From: Lomentospora prolificans
Taxonomy: Eukaryota > Ascomycota > Sordariomycetes > Microascales > Microascaceae
DNA length: 64,000 nucleotides
Assembly (NCBI GenBank): GCA_029532625.1
Contig: JARFXM010000011.1
Location: 2,666,001 to 2,730,000 of the forward strand
Direction of reading: 5' to 3'
Shown piece by piece: positions 45,542-56,058 of this stretch. The position numbers were made by a program, and so were the translations under genes. Each line of letters begins with the position of its first letter. Position 1 is the stretch's first letter. Under the pieces are notes generated by a model, which made no database searches, was not told the DNA's origin, and saw nothing but the letters and a program-made list of their open reading frames with translations.

Positions 45542-48500
45542 ATGGAGGGCATCAACTTCGGCATCAATGAGGCGCTCAAGTACTACATGAGCGACCCGTT
45601 CACCGTGCCCACGCCCGAAGCCGACTCTTCTCTTCTCGACTGCGAAAACGACCCCGAAGCCCTAACAAATGCGCTCATCAACCCCGTGCTAAACCAGATC
45701 GTCGATGCTGTGGCCGAGTGCCCCGAGGCTATTGCGCGTCCAGCCTACCTGGATTCCCTCCAGTTCCTTCTAAAGTTCGCTCCCACCTTTTCTATTTCGT
45801 CTAATCTTGAAACGTTAGGATCGCCCGCTGTAGAACAGCATTCTAAGCTCTCCGAATCTTCCAGATACCCCCTTCCTACCCATGCTCTCAGCAAGATCTT
45901 CGACCTGGTCATGTCCGGCCTCTCCGCCGAGGCCGACGCCATCCACCAGGAACACGAGTCACCCGAAGAGCAAGAGTCAAGCGCCCATCACAAGCAGCTA
46001 CTCGAAATCTACGGCTTCCTTCTGCAATGGACCATCGCCGCCGTCGAGACCAAGGCTGCCGAGAAGTCTTCCACCACCGCGCCGGTAGCGAGGGGCAGGG
46101 GAAAGCCCAAGGGCAAGGGCGCTGCGAAGGACAAGGAGTCGCACTGGGACTCCTCGTCCCAGCTTCAGGCCGCCATGGAAATCATGTGCAAGGTTCTGAA
46201 ACTGAAGTTGTCCAAGATTTTCATGACTACTTCGGAGCGAGATACCTTTATTCAGCAGTTGCTAACGAGGCCAGTGTACATGATTCTCGAGAGTGAGCAG
46301 AGGGTCAAGGACACGCCCATCAGGATGCACGCCTTCAAGGTGCTCTGTATCGCCATCAAGCACCACGGCCACGGATATGGTAAGAAAGCGAACTCGAGGT
46401 TTCACGCTTGGGGAATGCTGACTCTGGTGTAGCCGCGCAAATTTCGATCGTTCAGAACTTGACGTATTTCGAGCATCTTTCCGAGCCCATGGCCGAGTTT
46501 CTTCACATCCTCGCCGAGACTTACGACTACAGCCAGCTTGCCGAGGAGGTTCTTCGTGAACTAAGTAACAAGGAGTTCAACACGAATGATACCAGGGGTC
46601 CCAAGTCTGTCTCCAGCTTCATCGTCAAGCTGTCCGAGTTGTCCCCGAGAATCGTCATTAAGCAAGTCACCATGTTGGCCAAGCAGCTTGACAGCGAGGT
46701 ATGTGTGACACCCCTCTGCTCCTAAAATCACTAATAACTCACCCGTCCCAGTCGTACACTCTCCGATGCGCTTTGATTGAGGTTTGCGGCAACATGATTG
46801 CCCACCTAAGCCGCCAAGATGAGCGTGGCGAGAATCACAAGACGCAGCTTAACGCCTTCTTCGACGTGCTGGAGGAGAGGTTCCTCGACATCAACCCCTA
46901 CTGCCGATGCAGGACTATCCAGGTTTACGTCAAGCTCTGCGACCTTGAACAAAAGTTCCCGAAGCGCAGACTCAAGGCTGCCGAGTTGGCAACGAGGAGT
47001 CTCGAGGATAAGAGTAGCCACGTGCGTAGGAATGCCATCAAGCTCATGGGTGCTCTTATCAAGACCCACCCCTTCACCCACATGCACGGCGCTCAGCTTG
47101 CCCGCAAAGAGTGGCAGGCGCGTCTTGATCAGGTTGACGCCGAGATTGACGCTCTCAAGCCGCCCGCGGATGCTCCCTCCATGGGCGATGAGGCGAATAC
47201 AACGGTCGACCAGGGCCTCATCGACGAGGCGACCCAAATCGAGTCGCCTCAGAAGCAGAAGCCGATGACGGACGAGGAGAAGATTGCCGCCATTAAGAAG
47301 GCGCAAGAAGAAGCTGCCACCTCCGAAGCTATCAGCAAGCTGACTCTCCAGAAAAGGTACTACAGTGATGCGCTCAGGTTTATTGACGTTGTGCACGAGG
47401 CGACGACCACAGTCTGCCAGCTTCTTGGCTCCAGGAACAAAAGCGAAGTCATCGAGGCCATCGACTACTTTGAGATTGGCGATGCCTACAACATTGAGCA
47501 GAACAAGGTCGGCATTCGCCGTATGCTCAGGCTCATTTGGACCAAGGGCAACAGCGACGAGGGCAAGGGCGTCCAGACCCACCTTATCGACTGCTACAAG
47601 AGGCTGTTCTTCGAGGCTCCCGACTCGTTTAGCCCCAACGACGCTTCGATTTACATTGCTCGCAACATGATCAGCCTGACTTTCGGTGCCACGCCCGCCG
47701 AGCTCACTTCGCTGGAGCAGCTCCTCGCCACCATGATGAAGGGAGGCATGATTCCTGACATTGTCATTGCCAAGCTGTGGCAAGTTTATGGCGTGCAAAG
47801 GCGCGAGATGTCGAAGAAGCAGCGACGCGGTGCCATTATCATTCTCGGAATGCTTGCCACGGCGAGTCCCGAGATTGTGGTTGGAGAAATAGAGACGATG
47901 CTTCGAACCGGTCTCGGCGCCCACGGCAGGGCCGATTTGCAGCTCGCCAAGTATACCTGTATTGCCCTGAGCCGTATCAACCCCTCTGGCCGCGCCAGCA
48001 AGGAGTCTGGGGTCAAATTCTCGCGTCTACCGAACGACCACGCGGTCCTCATGAGGCTGGCTGCTATTACCGAAGTGCCCACCGAGAGTAAGGAGTGGTA
48101 CGGTGTTGCCGAGCAGGCCATCAACGCCATTTACGCGATTGCCAAGCACCCCGATACCCTCTGCTCAGCCATCATTCGCCGGAAGACCAGGCAGGTGTTT
48201 AGCGGTGCCGCATCTCGCCCGACTTCGCGCGACGAGACGCAGGCCATTACCCAGGCCGTCACCATGGCAGTCGACACGGATGCCACGCAGACTGCGGTGC
48301 TTGCCCAGCCAAGAACGCGGGACGCCGCGGTCGGTCTCTCCCAGCTTTTCTTCATCGTCGGCCACGTCGCCATCAAGCAGATTGTGCACCTCGAGCTCTG
48401 CGAGCAGGACTTTAAGCGCCGCAAGCAAGAAAAGGAGCGCGAATCGGCGTCCAAGGCGGCCGATAAGAGCATGGCCAAGGACAAGGAAGACGAGGGCGAT

Positions 48501-49497
48501 GAGCTCGATCTCATCGGCGGCACGACGGAGGACGATTTCACCGAAGCCATGACGCACATCCGAGAGCGCGAGCTCCTCTACGGGCCCAACTCGCTCCTCG
48601 CCGTCTTCGGCCCGCTCGTGTCGGAGATTTGCGCCAACAACACGACGTACGGCGACAAGGGCCTCCAGGCGGCGGCGACACTCTGCCTCGCTAAGCTCAT
48701 GTGCGTCAGCTCCGAGTACTGTGAGACTAACCTCCCACTGCTCATCACCATCATGGAGCGGTCCACGGACGCCACGGTGCGCTCCAATGCCGTCATCGCC
48801 CTCGGCGACATGGCCGTGTGCTTCAACCACCTCATTGACGAGAACACGGACTTCCTGTACCGCCGCCTCGCGGACACGGACGCCTCGGTCAAGCGGACAT
48901 GTCTGATGACGCTCACCTTCCTCATCCTCGCGGGCCAGGTCAAGGTCAAGGGCCAGCTCGGCGAGATGGCCAAGTGTCTCGAGGACGAGGATAGGCGCAT
49001 CGCCGACCTCGCGCGCATGTTCTTCACGGAACTCAGCACCAAGGACAATGCCGTGTACAACCACTTTGTCGATATGTTTAGCTTGCTCAGCGCGGAGAAG
49101 GCGCTGGACGAGGAGAGCTTTAGGAGGATCATCAGGTTCTTGCTCGGATTCGTCGAAAAGGTAGGCTCTCCCCCCCCCACCTCCCCCCTTCCCCTCTTCT
49201 TCGTCTTCTCCCTCTTCTTCCTCTTCTCCCTCTTCTTCCTCTTCTTCCTCTTCCTCATACTCTATTTTCTCTCTACCTTTCTGCGACAGATACCCTATGC
49301 TAACCACACTTCTTTTGCAACAATAGGACAAGCACGCCAAACAGCTGGCCGAAAAGTTGGCGGCGAGGCTCGGAAGGTGCGAGACGGAGAGGCAATGGAA
49401 CGATGTTGCCTTTGCTCTCGGCCTTTTGCAGCACAAGAACGAGGAGATTTCGAAGCTTGTGTCGGAGGGTTTCAAGCTGGTGCAGGCGGCGGCGTAG
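45542..49497 (+). CDS. YCS4: Condensin complex subunit 1 (CND1 / YCS4, CAP-D2)
   Basis: Exons 45542-46379, 46433-46698, 46752-49160 and 49327-49497 give 1227 residues, close to the size of yeast Ycs4 (about 1180). The N-terminus MEGINFGINEALKYYM and the HEAT-repeat body (SYTLRCALIEVCGNMIAHL, NPYCRCRTIQVYVKLCDL, SSHVRRNAIKLMGALI) match condensin CAP-D2. Toward the C-terminus the Cnd1 domain is visible: ATVRSNAVIALGDMAVCFNHLID, YRRLADTDASVKRTCLMTLTFLIL, DEDRRIADLARMFFTELSTKDNAVYNHF. Basic patches GRGKPKGKGAAKDKE (about 180) and KRRKQEKERESASK are seen. CAP-D2 is a non-SMC subunit required for mitotic chromosome compaction and rDNA segregation. The last intron (166 nt) is longer than the others and has a long CTTCTTCCTCTTC-type tract. 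The ATG at 45542 has the context aaccATGG. Confidence 0.95.
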
Positions 49498-49868
49498 TTT
49501 GGTTCTGCTATGGTAAAAGGTTTTGGGGGGCTGGTTTATAGAGGATGTAATGCGTTGTATGATGAACACGTATGGGATATCGAGGAGGGTCGATTGTTAC
49601 GGGTTTGCGTTTTAGCGAGGCAGTGTATGATTTTGACAGCCAGTTGATGTTTATGCTTTCTACGTCTTTCTTCAAGAGTCGTGCCGATCTCGTCTACAAG
49701 TGATGTTGTGCTCGCATGCATTGCCAGGATGAAGATGAGAGGTAAATAGTCTAACAAGTTGATATCCGTAAAAATCTAGCTCGGAATGTTATGTACAATA
49801 CCCAGCGTTCTCGACACCACCATCTCGCCCCAATTTTCTTCTTTTCCTTTTCCCCGTCGTTTCGCAGT
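49498..49868. other. Convergent 3' intergenic region
   Basis: Lies between CND1 (plus) and the NDUFA13 gene (minus). Nothing notable seen. Confidence 0.6.
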
Positions 49869-50703
49869 CTATTTCGAAATGTTTCCAGGAGTGGCCGCAA
49901 ACGTCGGCCTCACAAACCTATCACGATCAAACGAGCGTCAGCAAGTCGGCCGGCCCAATTTCCTTTTTTAAAAAGAACAAAACAAAAAAAGAAGCAAAAA
50001 AAAGAAGACAAAGGGGGTAAAGACCAAGATCGTCAACGTACCTGTCGGTATTGTACACAGACATATTCTCACCCAGAAGCTCCTTCTCGCGCGCCTGGTC
50101 GGCGAGATACCGCCTAACCTGGTCTCGGTCCTCTTCGGCTTGGAGAACGGGGAGGAGGTGGATGCGGGCCCACATCTTCTCACGGGCATACTCGCTGATT
50201 TTTTGGTTCATTCCACGTTAGTACAATGGTCTTTGTTCGGGTTGTCTCGTTGGACAAGCGCGGAATCGGATTCGGGAGTTTGCTCACTTCGCCTCGCGGA
50301 TGCCCTTGACGAGCTGGTACCAGCCGTAGCCCATGACGACGCCGATGCCGAGGAGGTAGGTTCGGGGCCTGAAACCGCGGAAGGGAAGGTTTCGCTGAAA
50401 AAAAGGAGATGGTTAAGATCGTCAGCCTTTTGACCACACCACCGTCAAGCAAATATTGTCCTGCCATCTCTCGTCCACCAAGCTCCGACCCATTCTCCTC
50501 CCAGCTCTTGCGCGCAATTAAGCCAATTCCATCCTTTCCCGGGCCCCCCACCGTATCTCCGCTATTCGATCCTCGATAAACACATTGGCAGTGTCCAATT
50601 GCGTTCCCCTACATCGCACCGTCGGCAAACATCCCCAAAACTGCTCACTCACCTTGTACTGAACGGGGCCGTAGCCGCCGGTGGGCGGCATATCCTGAGG
50701 CAT
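49869..50703 (-). CDS. NDUFA13: Mitochondrial complex I subunit NDUFA13 (GRIM-19, B16.6 type)
   Basis: Minus-strand exons 50703-50653, 50394-50288, 50194-50042 and 49917-49869 give 119 residues. The protein starts MPQDMPPTGGYGPVQYKRNLPFRGF, has one hydrophobic helix (YLLGIGVVMGYGWYQLVKG), then a charged helix (EYAREKMWARIHLLPVLQAEEDR) and ends with VYNTDRFVRPTF and a short tail. The DMPP-GGY, Y-L-x-G and EKMWARI features are those of GRIM-19. It is an accessory, membrane-anchored subunit of NADH:ubiquinone oxidoreductase in the inner mitochondrial membrane and is needed for assembly. The frame is open upstream of the ATG, but the family start is the MPQDMPP methionine. The 258-nt first intron is unusually long for this window. 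The last exon has only 49 nt. Confidence 0.92.
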
Positions 50704-51318
50704 AGTGGGCGAGAAGAAGCGGCCGGGTGGCGGAAACCGACTAAAAGGGTTCGAATTGATTTGTTTCTCGTTCGCGGGAATGCCAGTCGCGGGGGCCAAG
50801 CGTGTGGAAGGTGGTTGACGATTTCAGAATCGGGTTATTATTTGCGTGGTTCAGTTGCTTCAGAGAGCCGTTTGCGCGAAGATGGGATTGTTTAGTCATC
50901 CGGTCATCTGGTTTTATGAGGGGGTATCATTGGCTAACAGCTGTTGACACTCTTTGCCAGTCCCGTGCCATGTCCCACCCGGCGCCGATGCCATGAAATG
51001 TGATACGGGAGACATTGGTGTACCATTAACTTGGTTTGACCCAGTCAGTGCCCGTTAGCCAGCTTGTGCCACTGAGATGGGCGCCGAAGCTAGCAACCCG
51101 GGGTCGGAGCTACTGTGAACCGCGTGGGCTGATCACTCGAGATAATGCACCCACCCATCGCCAGGTCTAAGAGCGGAGAGCTCCCACCATAGCTATCCCA
51201 TTCTCCAACTCTATTTTCAACCTCCACCCAACACTTCATTCACCTACCTTCATATTCAAAAAAAATCTCCAACGTCATAAGCAAACGAGAAAGCTCCCTC
51301 CCTCCCAACCAACCAACC
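50704..51318. promoter_or_regulatory. Divergent promoter region, NDUFA13 / DUF4267-like gene
   Basis: About 615 bp between start codons. The right half ends in a CA/CT-rich leader with an A run (51262-51267). No distinct known motif was recognised. Confidence 0.5.
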
Positions 51319-51795
51319 ATGGAGCTCAAAACAAGCTACATCCTCGGCACCGCCTTCATCGGCCTAGGCATCTACCCCTTCCTTACCCGCTCCCCCCTCC
51401 CCATCCTCGGCCAACCCCTCCCGCTCCTCTCCACCGACGAGGCCACGATCAAAAAGTCGTCCGCCCTCGCCTCCGTCTCCGGCACCGAGGACACGGCCTC
51501 GTCCGACCTCGACTCCCTCATCAACCTGCTCCTGCGCCAAAAGGGCTCGCGCGACATCGCCCTCGGCTTCCTGTTCCTCTCGCACGAGGGCCACGGCGAC
51601 GACATGGCCGTTGGCGTTCTCATGAGTATGGTGGGCATCGTCGACGTCGTGGATGCCGTGTCCATGTTTAGGAGGGGTGGCGGCGAGGAGAGCAGGAGGA
51701 AGGCGTTGGCGTACGTGGCTTCGGGCGCCGTTATGTTGGTCATGGCGTGGCAGAAGCTGGGGCTGGGGGATGTGATTCGGTCGAGGTGGTTCTAA
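51319..51795 (+). CDS. Small multi-pass membrane protein, DUF4267-like
   Basis: An intronless frame of 158 residues starts at ATG in the context aaccATGG after a CA/CT-rich leader. Hydrophobic stretches near residues 7-24 (YILGTAFIGLGIYPFL), 78-86 (IALGFLFLS), 93-112 (DMAVGVLMSMVGIVDVVDAV) and 130-145 (AYVASGAVMLVMAWQ) point to four membrane helices. The arrangement LRQKGSRDIALGFLFL followed by a VDVVDA helix resembles the fungal DUF4267 family, whose function is unknown. The loop 30-70 is Ser/Thr/Asp-rich. The frame is strongly GC3-biased, as in neighbouring genes, which supports coding. Confidence 0.78.
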   Translation: MELKTSYILGTAFIGLGIYPFLTRSPLPILGQPLPLLSTDEATIKKSSALASVSGTEDTASSDLDSLINLLLRQKGSRDIALGFLFLSHEGHGDDMAVGVLMSMVGIVDVVDAVSMFRRGGGEESRRKALAYVASGAVMLVMAWQKLGLGDVIRSRWF

Positions 51796-52196
51796 GCGGT
51801 TGATGCGCCACCGTCTACTCTTGTTGTGTCTACTTATTCATGAGCGGGATTTGGTGCTGTGGTCATTGTTGGATATTGGCAGATCCGGGCTGCGTGAGTC
51901 CCGGCATTTACCTCGCTGGAGATGGGACAGGTGGAGAGGACTTCACTACGCTGGGGTCGCATGATACCATTCTCAAGTCAATTTCACATATGCACTTCAC
52001 ATTCATGCACACTCATACCCAAGACCAGTTCACAAATGAAGCCATCAACAATCATTTACTATATAAAAGCTGTGTAATCACACAACGTATATATACAGCG
52101 AACGAATATACCTCATATTTCACAAAGAAAACCACGAAGAGGAAAAACATAGCTCGCCTCAGCCGCCAAGGAACATCGCTCGTCAATCTACCCACC
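51796..52196. other. Convergent 3' intergenic region
   Basis: Lies between the DUF4267-like gene (plus) and the GMC oxidoreductase gene (minus). AT-rich toward the right, with a TATATATA stretch near 52088. No gene seen. Confidence 0.6.
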
Positions 52197-54556
52197 TTAG
52201 TTCTTGCCAGCGGATCTCTTCGACTTGCACTTGGGCGGCTCCTCAACGGAGCCCTCGCTCTCCTCAGAAGGCCAAGATCGAATAATGATGTCGGCAGCCT
52301 ATTGTCTGTTAGGAAATGAAGGCATACAAAAAGGCCCCGGGCCGGGGGGGGGGGGGGGGGCAAATCTCACCTTCTCGCCAATGGCATAGGCGGTAGCACT
52401 CGTATGCGTGCCAGGAATAATAGGAATGATGCTAATATCCGCAACCCTAACCCTATCAAGCCCGTGGACCTTGAGATCCGGACCAACGACACCGCCCTTC
52501 TCCTTGGGCATCATGGACGCCGTGCAGCAAGGGTGCATGAACGAAGGCGTAATATTCCCACGGATAAACTCGATAATGTCCTCAATCTCCGTCACGTTGG
52601 AGCCGGGCGAAATCTCCCTCGGCCCGAGCGCCACCATCGTGTTGGTGTCGTAGTAGCGGCGGAAGAAGGGCAGGAAGCGCGCCATGACCTCCATGTCGAT
52701 GGGGTTAGCGCCGGTCCGATAATCGATAATCGGCTCGCCGTCGATGTTCTCCGGGTCGAGCAGAACGGTGCCGCGGCTGAGAGGCTTGAGCAGGAAGCCG
52801 CCGGCGGGCGTGGAGCTCATCCAGGGGGCCTCGAGGACGGGGTGCTCGGGATTCTCGAGGGCGTCAGCGAGCACGGAAAGCTGGGCGAGGTAACCGTCCT
52901 TGACGGCATCCGGGGTGGCCTCCGAGAGGTAGTCGAGGGCGGTGCCGTCGTCGATCTGGGCGCGGATGGCGGCCACGATGTCGGCGGAATCCTCGGTGAT
53001 GAAGGGGAGGGAGAGGTAGATGGCGCTGTTGCCCATGGCGAGGGTGTAAGGGCCCTTGGCGGGGCGCTCTTCGTAGAGCTCGCGGGCTTCGGCGGCGAAA
53101 GTCTCGTTGCTGTTGATGGAGCCCTGGCTGGGCTGGACGCTTTCGGCGACTGGGTTTAAAGCATGCGTTAACTCGGGGATCATCAAGCGTGGATAATACA
53201 CGAGGTTCTCTCCCTCTTTGGCAAAAATCACTTACGAGCAAAAGACGCCCCGGGGCCGCAGTGATCCTGGAAATTGTGCCCAACACCAGGAAGATCAACG
53301 ACAACCTCGATCCCTGCAGCCTCCAAAAACGCGGCCTCGCCAATCCCGCTCCTCTGCAAAATCTGCGGCGAATGGATCGCGCCAGCCGAGACGACAACCT
53401 CCAAGTTGGGTGTGACGGTCCGTACGTCCTCGTCGTCGGTCGAGTCGACGGGCTTGAACTCGATGGCGGGCGGGGCGTCGGCCTCGCCAACAATCAGGCG
53501 CGTTACCTTGTGGCCGACGAGAAGGTCATAGTTAGAGCGGTCGTCGATGACCTCGAGGTAGTGGCCGCGGCCGGCGTGGGAGCGCTGGCCGTCGAGATAG
53601 TATTGCGAGGCGGGAACCCAGCAGGCGCCGTGCTTGTCGCCGCCGGCGCATTCGGTTGGCGTGGGGACGCCCATTTCGACAAAGGCGTCCCAGGCGATTT
53701 CTGAAGACGGGGTTAGACGTGTGCTCGAGAATAGGATGACGAGAGCGGCTATGATTCTTACTTTGGATGGGGAACTGGTACTGCGCGTAGACGGCCTGAA
53801 TATTCGACACGTTCAAGCCGTAGGCGGCATCGACATCCCACGTGTAACCGTACGCCTCAGCATTCTCCTCAGATGGCTCGAAGAAGGTGACGCTCTGTCT
53901 AAAAGTTAGCATCCTACCCTCATATTCCCTCCAACAAGAGAAGATCATTTCCCAGGCTCACCTTCTTGAAAAAGGGAATGATATTATCCCAATCCCAGCT
54001 CTCCGCACTATCATCAAACTCGGGGCTCCCAATCTTAGCCCAATCGTCATAATCCAACTTATGGCCACGGTCAAAGAACTGCCCATTGATAGTCGAGCTG
54101 CCGCCCACAGTCATACCGACGGTAAGCGAAGCCCGTCGGTTGTTCAAGGCCGGGATGGGAAGCGACTGGATGTTGAGACGTTTGTTTCCGGGACCGCCGC
54201 CGGGGGGCTCGAAGACGGCCTCGGCATCTTCGATGACGCCGTATTCGATGACGAGCGTGTTTCCTGCGCCAGGGTGTTTTTAGTCTTTCAATGTGTGCGC
54301 TCATGGGGAGATCTCGCCATTGCCCAGCTTCCAAGGGTCGTGGAAAAGAAAAGAAAAAAGAGAACAAAAAAGACTTACGCTCGGGAAAGGCTTCGCTGAG
54401 CCGGTCGGCAATGGTAAGACCGGCAGTTCCGCCGCCAACAACCACAAAGTCGTAGCTCTCGCGGAGCTCCTCGACCTGCCTCTTGATGACCCTTTGATGC
54501 GGCAGCGCATTGGCCAGGGCAATCGCGCCGAGCAGGACGAGGGCGCGTGAAGCCAT
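52197..54556 (-). CDS. Secreted GMC-family FAD oxidoreductase
   Basis: Six minus-strand exons: 54556-54379, 54263-53962, 53894-53762, 53700-53236, 53149-52371 and 52298-52197, giving 652 residues. A signal peptide (about 1-18) precedes a Lys-Arg pair (25-26) that could be a Kex2 site. The FAD-binding motif is FVVVGGGTAGLTIADRL (37-53). GGSSTINGQ (113-121) is the GMC flavin-binding signature region, and SAGAIHSPQILQRSG (309-323) is GMC signature 2. The catalytic pair is expected at His565 (MHPCCTASM) and His608 (PGTHTSATAYAIGE). These are aryl-alcohol, glucose or choline oxidase/dehydrogenase-type enzymes; the substrate cannot be told from sequence. The commoner HPxGTA form of the first histidine motif is HPCCTA here. 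A 34-residue charged tail with CKSKR is added by exon 6. Intron 5 holds a long C run on the coding strand. Confidence 0.93.
52344..52360. repeat. Poly(G) tract, 17 nt, inside intron 5 of the GMC gene
   Basis: Seventeen G on the plus strand, C17 on the coding strand, starting about 10 nt after the donor site of the intron 52299-52370. Confidence 0.9.
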
Positions 54557-54739
54557 CGTCAAAGGCAGTTTACACAAATTCAATCCGAAGAGAAAGAAAA
54601 GAGCGAAGGAGTGAAGCAAGCTGGTCAGGGTATCTCTTGCTCACTTGACCGGATGGATCCCTTCGTTTCGTTCGCGTCGACTTGAACGGAGACTCGGACC
54701 AAGAGAGTCCAAGCTGTTTCTCGGCACCTTCACCCTTCA

Positions 54740-54756
54740 TATATATATATATATTT
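54740..54756 (-). promoter_or_regulatory. TATA-rich promoter element of the GMC gene
   Basis: An ATATATATATATATTTA stretch lies about 185-200 nt upstream of the GMC start codon and is the clearest TATA-like element in the window. A regulated, TATA-dependent promoter would suit an inducible secreted oxidase. Inference only. Confidence 0.45.
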
Positions 54757-54906
54757 ACCGTCCTGTCTGCTCCGCTCCCCTCAGCTTCAATAAGAGAGCG
54801 CGTATTTTCTTCTATTCCTTCCTCTCTCTATATTGCCATGGTTCACTTTTCCCCGCTCCGTTGATAGTACGACCTTGCTGAATCTCACTTACATCAATCG
54901 ACGTCG

Positions 54907-54938
54907 CACAACACAACACAGCACAGCACAGCACAGCA
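54907..54938. repeat. ACACA/GCACA simple repeat
   Basis: Two ACAAC-type units followed by four GCACA units, upstream of the GMC promoter. Confidence 0.85.
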
Positions 54939-56058
54939 TCGCCGCAACGCTTGTCTCCCTCGGCAGCATATAGTGCGCGTAAAAGCCCGTTTGATTGATG
55001 CGCCCACATATGCCTGGTTCGGATTACATTGAATCGGACCCAATAATATGTGAACGCCATGTTAGTCGACGATCAATCATTATTCTTCTTCGCTGGCTCT
55101 TCTCCGCCTAAACGGGCCCTTCTCCCAATTCCGCAACTCCGGCCTTCTTCCCCTGCCATATTGATACTCCCAACTTCCCCTTCTCTTCCTCTTCCTCTTC
55201 CTCACTCTGTCTCCCCTATATCTGCCTCAGTTACTCTCTAACCTTTCCCTTTCTTCCCTCTCCCCATCTCCAACAAATGACAAGAAAACCGCCAAGCAAA
55301 CCGGCCCCCCGCACGCCCAATTAATTACCCGACACATTCCCACTGCCAGCCACATCGCCCGCACGTCTTCTCCGCTAAACACGGGTAAGACTGGCTCCCC
55401 GAGTTGAGCCGGTAAATTTCACAATGGTCCTTCCTATATATCTAGTATAGATATATGCCTCTAATTTTCCGGTATTTATTGGGTATTTTTGACAGAAAGT
55501 GGAGTAAAAAGAAAACAAAAGGAATGACAAAGTCTACCCAAACCCGCGCGGAACATGTCTAACCTATAGAGACTGCCACTCGTTTAGCGGCAGCGTCGCC
55601 GAAGCCACCATCAGCCGGATTGCTGGCTGGCTTCCCAACGTTGCCCCCCTTACGGCTTGGCTTGGCTTGCCTTGGAACGTCAGCCGGCAGCCGGGAGCCA
55701 GCGCGTCGGCCGCCCTGATAGCTGCGGTGACAGTGACACCTGGTGTGTGTTGGGTGTGTAGCCGAAAATCGTTGCATTGAAGTGTACCTTCGTAAACCGT
55801 AACTATCCAAGCAGTCTTGCTCTTACTCGTGCAGCTGGAGGGCCCGCGCAGGCCTTTCAGGATTCGCGTATAGTCGTGTCGGACACTAGAGACAGCAATT
55901 GATGAACGTTTCCTCATACAAGTTTTAGTTTCTAATTTACAAGTGCTGTATCGTTCCAAAAACAAAAAAAAGAAAAAAAAAAGGGTATATCCCCTCCAAT
56001 ACTCCTATCTAAACACACCCCGACACACTGGCACACCATCACTCCTCTCACCCTGGCC

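Larger units (their letters stand above)
54557..56058. other. Intergenic region, about 1.5 kb
   Basis: Holds the GMC promoter, a CACAG/ACACA simple repeat, an AT-rich palindromic part near 55435-55455 and the 3' flank of FCP1 with A-rich runs (55959-55982). No gene seen. Confidence 0.55.

Noticed and set aside
46806..47924. 372-codon minus-strand frame inside CND1
   Set aside because: Antisense shadow of conserved condensin sequence; no own features.
48165..49475. 436-codon minus-strand frame inside CND1
   Set aside because: Antisense to conserved HEAT-repeat exons. Its Glu-rich start comes from the pyrimidine-rich intron. No domain.
53920..54147. Separate short frames in 52-54.6 kb as several genes or a broken GMC gene
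   Set aside because: All pieces join through standard introns into one complete GMC oxidoreductase, so there is no pseudogene here.
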